Origin: Vibrio pelagius
GTDB taxonomy: Bacteria; Pseudomonadota; Gammaproteobacteria; Enterobacterales; Vibrionaceae
Reading direction: 5' to 3'
Length of the DNA: 64,000 nt
Assembly (NCBI RefSeq): GCF_024347575.1
Contig: NZ_AP025503.1
Coordinates: forward strand, 2,728,001 to 2,792,000
The notes below the pieces were generated by a model. That model was given only the letters and a program-made list of their open reading frames with translations. It was not told the DNA's origin and made no database searches. Below, one piece after another: positions 59,831-64,000 of this stretch (its first letter is position 1; every line of letters starts with the position of its first letter). Made by a program: the position numbers and the translations under genes.

Positions 59831-60556
59831 TTACTTGCTGTTGAGAGCTTTCACTTCTTCATCAAGCTCTGCCAGTTTTGCTTTCATCTGCTCGCGGCAC
59901 TCATTTGCTAGCTCACGCACATTCGACTTATCAAAACCTTCGATGCTGACTGGTGGCAGCATCTCTACGATAACGTGACCATTATTCCAACGGTTCAGTT
60001 TGATTCCGCCTGTAGAACTACATACGATTGGGATAATTGGTAAGCCAGCACCAATTGCGGCATGGAACGCACCGGTTTTAAATGGTAATAGGCCACGACC
60101 ACGAGAGCGAGTTCCTTCAGGGAACATCCACACCGATACATCGCTACCTTTAAGGTTATTTACAACTTGATCGATAGTACCAACGGCTTTGCTACGGTTG
60201 GCACGGTCAATTAGGATGTTACCCGTTAGCCAGTAGAGCTGACCAAACAGTGGCATCCAAGCTAAGCTCTTCTTACCAACCGTAACCACTTTAGGTGTAA
60301 CGGCAGAAGAAACTGTGAATAGATCCCAGTTGTTTTGGTGATTGGCAATATAGACGTGTTGACCACGAGAGTACGCGTCTTCTGGAATACGTAAGTCCAG
60401 AGTGATACCGAAAATCTTTGACATACGGCCAAAGTAACGGCCGAAAGTAAATACGTGCTTTGGATTGCGTGGGCTTAACAAGCAGTAACCACAACCAAAC
60501 ACAAACATCAAAATCGCAAATATTGCTACAGCGAAAATACGTAATATTGCTATCAT
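59831..60556 (-). CDS. plsC: 1-acyl-sn-glycerol-3-phosphate acyltransferase
   Basis: Inner-membrane enzyme adding the second acyl chain to make phosphatidic acid. The 241-residue protein has an N-terminal TM helix (1-27), the acyltransferase NHQNNWD (NHx4D) motif at 72-78 and FPEGTRSRG at 145-153. The ATG at 60556 has AGGA before it; upstream in-frame codons do not fit. The IS lies 20 bp past its stop codon, so its original terminator may be split from it. Confidence 0.94.
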   Translation of the reverse strand: MIAILRIFAVAIFAILMFVFGCGYCLLSPRNPKHVFTFGRYFGRMSKIFGITLDLRIPEDAYSRGQHVYIANHQNNWDLFTVSSAVTPKVVTVGKKSLAWMPLFGQLYWLTGNILIDRANRSKAVGTIDQVVNNLKGSDVSVWMFPEGTRSRGRGLLPFKTGAFHAAIGAGLPIIPIVCSSTGGIKLNRWNNGHVIVEMLPPVSIEGFDKSNVRELANECREQMKAKLAELDEEVKALNSK

Positions 60557-60640
60557 TTTGTTCCTCAACAACCGCTTAACTAGGTCTGTTTTTATTACGC
60601 ATGATGGTAACAGAGTCGTAAGCGGCAAAATACAATAAAA

Positions 60641-60664
60641 AAGCCGAAACCAAAGTTTCGACTT
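60641..60664 (-). terminator. Terminator of the mla-murA transcript
   Basis: On the minus strand AAGTCGAAAC-TTTG-GTTTCGGCTT (one T-G pair) runs into six Ts, 40 nt past murA. Confidence 0.82.
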
Positions 60665-60703
60665 TCTTTTTTATTATCTCGTCATACGTCGTGGTATCGA
60701 GGC

Positions 60704-62232
<1,529 letters not shown>

Positions 62233-62245
62233 AAATAGCTCCTGC

Positions 62246-62554
62246 CTAATCTTTTAAGTGTTCTGCCATCATTGGCTGGATATTGCTCAATTGGAACAAC
62301 GTTCGTAATTGTTCTGGCACGAAACTGAGCATTATATGACAGTTTTGATTTTTTGCATGCTCTATTAAGTGAATTAGCATCACCATTCCTGATGAATCGA
62401 TACGCTCAACCGTGTTGAGGTTCACTTGCACGCGAGATTCTGTCGTTTTCCATGCCTTTAATGTGCGCCAAATTGCAGGCACGCTGTCGCGGTCTAAATC
62501 ACCACTTAGCTGAAATTCGGCCGAGCTAAGCTCGCTCCATTGCGTTTGACTCAT
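62246..62554 (-). CDS. mlaB: Phospholipid transport STAS protein MlaB
   Basis: Small cytosolic STAS-domain subunit of the MlaFEDB ABC complex maintaining outer-membrane lipid asymmetry. The 102 residues include the STAS loop [18 protein letters not shown] with DSSG. Its start overlaps the mlaC stop by 4 nt (ATGA), indicating coupling. Confidence 0.92.
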   Translation of the reverse strand: MSQTQWSELSSAEFQLSGDLDRDSVPAIWRTLKAWKTTESRVQVNLNTVERIDSSGMVMLIHLIEHAKNQNCHIMLSFVPEQLRTLFQLSNIQPMMAEHLKD

Positions 62555-63195
62555 TTTTTCGAGCTCTCAAAACGAATAGGTTGCGCCGCTAACTGCTCTA
62601 ATTCTTTAGCCACAGAAAGAATCCCTTGTTGGCGAATCTTAGTGTTCCACTCTGATTGTTTACTCGAGAGTAGACTGATCCCTTCAGCCACCATATCAAA
62701 GGCTTTCCACTCACCGGTTTTCTTATCTTTACGCAGCTTAAACTCAAGTTTGATGTTCGGTCTTGGCGAATCAATGATGTCGACTTTGATGCTGGTAATA
62801 CGGCTATCAGGTTTGATATTTGGCTCTGGGCCAAACTGAATAGTTTGGTCCGTGTATTGTGTCAGCACTTGAGCATAAGAAGAAACAAGGTATTCACGGA
62901 ACGCGTCAATGAAGACGAGTACGTCATCTTTCTTGGCACCTTTCAGATTTGGTCCCAATAGTTTTAGTGCTGCGTACTGTGCGTTGACATAAGGCATCAG
63001 CTCTTCTTCAACAATCACCTTCAACAACTCTGGGTCTTGTTTGATGCTCTCTTGCTCTACCTTGAGACGGTTAAATGCCACCTCAGAAACCTGGGTCATC
63101 ATTTGATAAGGCTGTGTTTGGTCAATATTCTCTTTGGCTACAACATTAGTCGCAAAGATCACAGCCACGACCATCATAAACACTCTTTTTAACAT
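62551..63195 (-). CDS. mlaC: Periplasmic phospholipid-binding protein MlaC
   Basis: Carries phospholipid across the periplasm between the MlaA complex and MlaFEDB. The 214-residue protein has a signal peptide (1-20, ending VVAKE) and family segments YVNAQYAALKLLG and FIDAFREYLVSSYAQVLTQY. The ATG at 63195 is preceded by GAGGAA; the longer frame overlaps mlaD and is not used. Confidence 0.94.
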   Translation of the reverse strand: MLKRVFMMVVAVIFATNVVAKENIDQTQPYQMMTQVSEVAFNRLKVEQESIKQDPELLKVIVEEELMPYVNAQYAALKLLGPNLKGAKKDDVLVFIDAFREYLVSSYAQVLTQYTDQTIQFGPEPNIKPDSRITSIKVDIIDSPRPNIKLEFKLRKDKKTGEWKAFDMVAEGISLLSSKQSEWNTKIRQQGILSVAKELEQLAAQPIRFESSKK

Positions 63196-63199
63196 GAAT

Positions 63200-63691
63200 T
63201 TATTCCTCAGTTGTCGCTTCGTCAGAGCCGCCAACGCTGTAAAGCACTTGGCCAATTAGATCTTCTAATACTAATGCAGATTTGGTGTCTTCGATAACAT
63301 CACCGTCAACCAACATCTCTTCATCTTCAAAGACAAAGCCGGGCACTAGGCTGATGTACTGCTCACCAATCAAACCTGATGTCAAAATCTGTGCACTTGA
63401 GGTTTCTGAAAACTGGTCATATTTCGCATCAATCGATAGCTCGACGACAGGTAGATAACTTTCTGTATCTAGCTGAATGCTGTTCACGCGGCCAACGACA
63501 ACGCCACCAACCTTCACCGGAGAGCGAACTTTCAAGCTACCGATATTATCGAACGTCGCTTTTAGTGTGTAAGTATGGTTGGAACCTAGCCCTTTCACGT
63601 CAGCGACTTGAAAGATCATGATTAAGATTGCGCAAATTCCCGCGATAACAAAGCTACCGACCCATAATTCTAATTTTCGAGTTTGTTGCAT
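63200..63691 (-). CDS. mlaD: Phospholipid transport MCE-domain protein MlaD
   Basis: Inner-membrane-anchored MCE protein forming a hexameric ring in the Mla complex. A TM helix spans about 10-29, the MCE domain about 39-117 (SPVKVGGVVVGRVNSI and LIGEQYISLVPG), and an acidic C-terminal tail follows (GGSDEATTEE). It lies 2 nt after mlaE. Confidence 0.95.
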   Translation of the reverse strand: MQQTRKLELWVGSFVIAGICAILIMIFQVADVKGLGSNHTYTLKATFDNIGSLKVRSPVKVGGVVVGRVNSIQLDTESYLPVVELSIDAKYDQFSETSSAQILTSGLIGEQYISLVPGFVFEDEEMLVDGDVIEDTKSALVLEDLIGQVLYSVGGSDEATTEE

Positions 63692-63693
63692 GA

Positions 63694-64000
63694 TTAATTC
63701 CCGAACATCAATGCTGTAAGAACAAAATCTAGCCCTAATACTGCTAGAGAAGAGTGCACCACGGTGCGAGTGGTTGCACGGCTAATACCTTCCGAGGTTG
63801 GTATTGCGTCATAGCCATTAAACAGAGCAATCCAAGTGACGGTAATTGCGAACACCATGCATTTGATCATGCTGTTGCCAATATCTCGTCCTAGCTCAAC
63901 TGAAGACTGCATCGCCGACCAGAAGCTGCCGTGATCAATGCCTTTCCAATCCACACCAACCAGTTGACCGCCCCAGATACCAACCGCCATAAAAATCATA
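63694..64000 (-). CDS. mlaE: Phospholipid transport permease MlaE, C-terminal part (cut by window edge)
   Basis: About 102 C-terminal residues of the permease. [20 protein letters not shown] and [11 protein letters not shown] are typical of the MlaE/YrbE family. Two TM helices are visible (about 47-62 and 82-99 of the fragment). The N-terminal part and mlaF should lie to the right of the window. Confidence 0.92.
   Translation of the reverse strand, partial: MIFMAVGIWGGQLVGVDWKGIDHGSFWSAMQSSVELGRDIGNSMIKCMVFAITVTWIALFNGYDAIPTSEGISRATTRTVVHSSLAVLGLDFVLTALMFGN

Overview
The window is chromosomal DNA from a Vibrio (Gammaproteobacteria, Vibrionaceae). The rRNA genes, the protein sequences and gene orders such as epd-pgk-fba, yggS-proC-yggT-yggU-(DUF4426)-rdgB-hemW, trmB/mutY-yggX-mltC and murA-ibaG-mlaBCDE support this. 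I cannot fix the species.

Layout. 1-6.4 kb: central carbon metabolism on the minus strand (start of fba, pgk, epd, tkt) and divergent metK behind a MetJ operator. 6.7-12.1 kb: DUF2189 membrane protein, SprT, secreted nuclease EndA, then rsmE-gshB-yqgE-ruvX and a small lipoprotein. 12.1-19.2 kb: twitching-motility ATPases pilU/pilT, divergent from the yggS-hemW cluster, which ends in a 13-copy heptamer repeat. 19.4-24.2 kb: glsA, trmB, mutY, yggX, mltC. 24.2-28.2 kb: two related Phe/Thr/Asn tRNA arrays on either side of a chemoreceptor gene. 28.1-35.6 kb: a DUF1835-like gene, then a complete minus-strand rRNA operon (16S, tRNA-Glu, 23S, 5S, tRNA-Thr, 5S, tRNA-Asp) with P1/P2 promoters and boxA sites. 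35.7-39.5 kb: HD-GYP, VOC, GGDEF and REC-CheC-like genes. 39.9-40.4 kb: tRNA-Leu(CAA) followed by a tandem array of copies of its own 3' end. 40.8-42.9 kb: soluble PAS-PAS chemoreceptor and RDD membrane protein. 42.9-50.3 kb: lptG-lptF, divergent from pepA-holC-valS. 50.5-53.3 kb: Fur-box DUF2061 protein, MarR-GNAT fusion with a large palindromic operator, an orphan GH2-like binding-domain protein, rraB. 53.9-58.5 kb: arginine and pyrimidine genes arcA-argF-(pyrL)-pyrBI-ridA. 58.5-59.8 kb: an intact IS3-family element. 59.8-64 kb: plsC, murA, ibaG and the mla phospholipid-transport genes, running off the right edge.

How genes work together. pgk/epd/tkt/fba supply glycolysis, PLP precursors and pentose phosphates. 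arcA and the ornithine carbamoyltransferase meet aspartate carbamoyltransferase at carbamoyl phosphate, with ArgR-like boxes on one side and a leader-peptide attenuator on the other. lptFG, mla, murA and plsC all serve the envelope.

Most unusual structures. (1) The 117-bp tandem array downstream of tRNA-Leu: each unit carries the last 19 bp of the tRNA gene plus a terminator-like hairpin, an architecture like the E. coli tyrT/rtT repeats. (2) A decayed array of the same kind downstream of tRNA-Asp, which reaches into the 3' end of the DUF1835-like gene. (3) The 43-bp perfect palindrome in front of the MarR-GNAT gene, built from two copies of a smaller dyad two helical turns apart. Everything here was read by eye; no database search was run.
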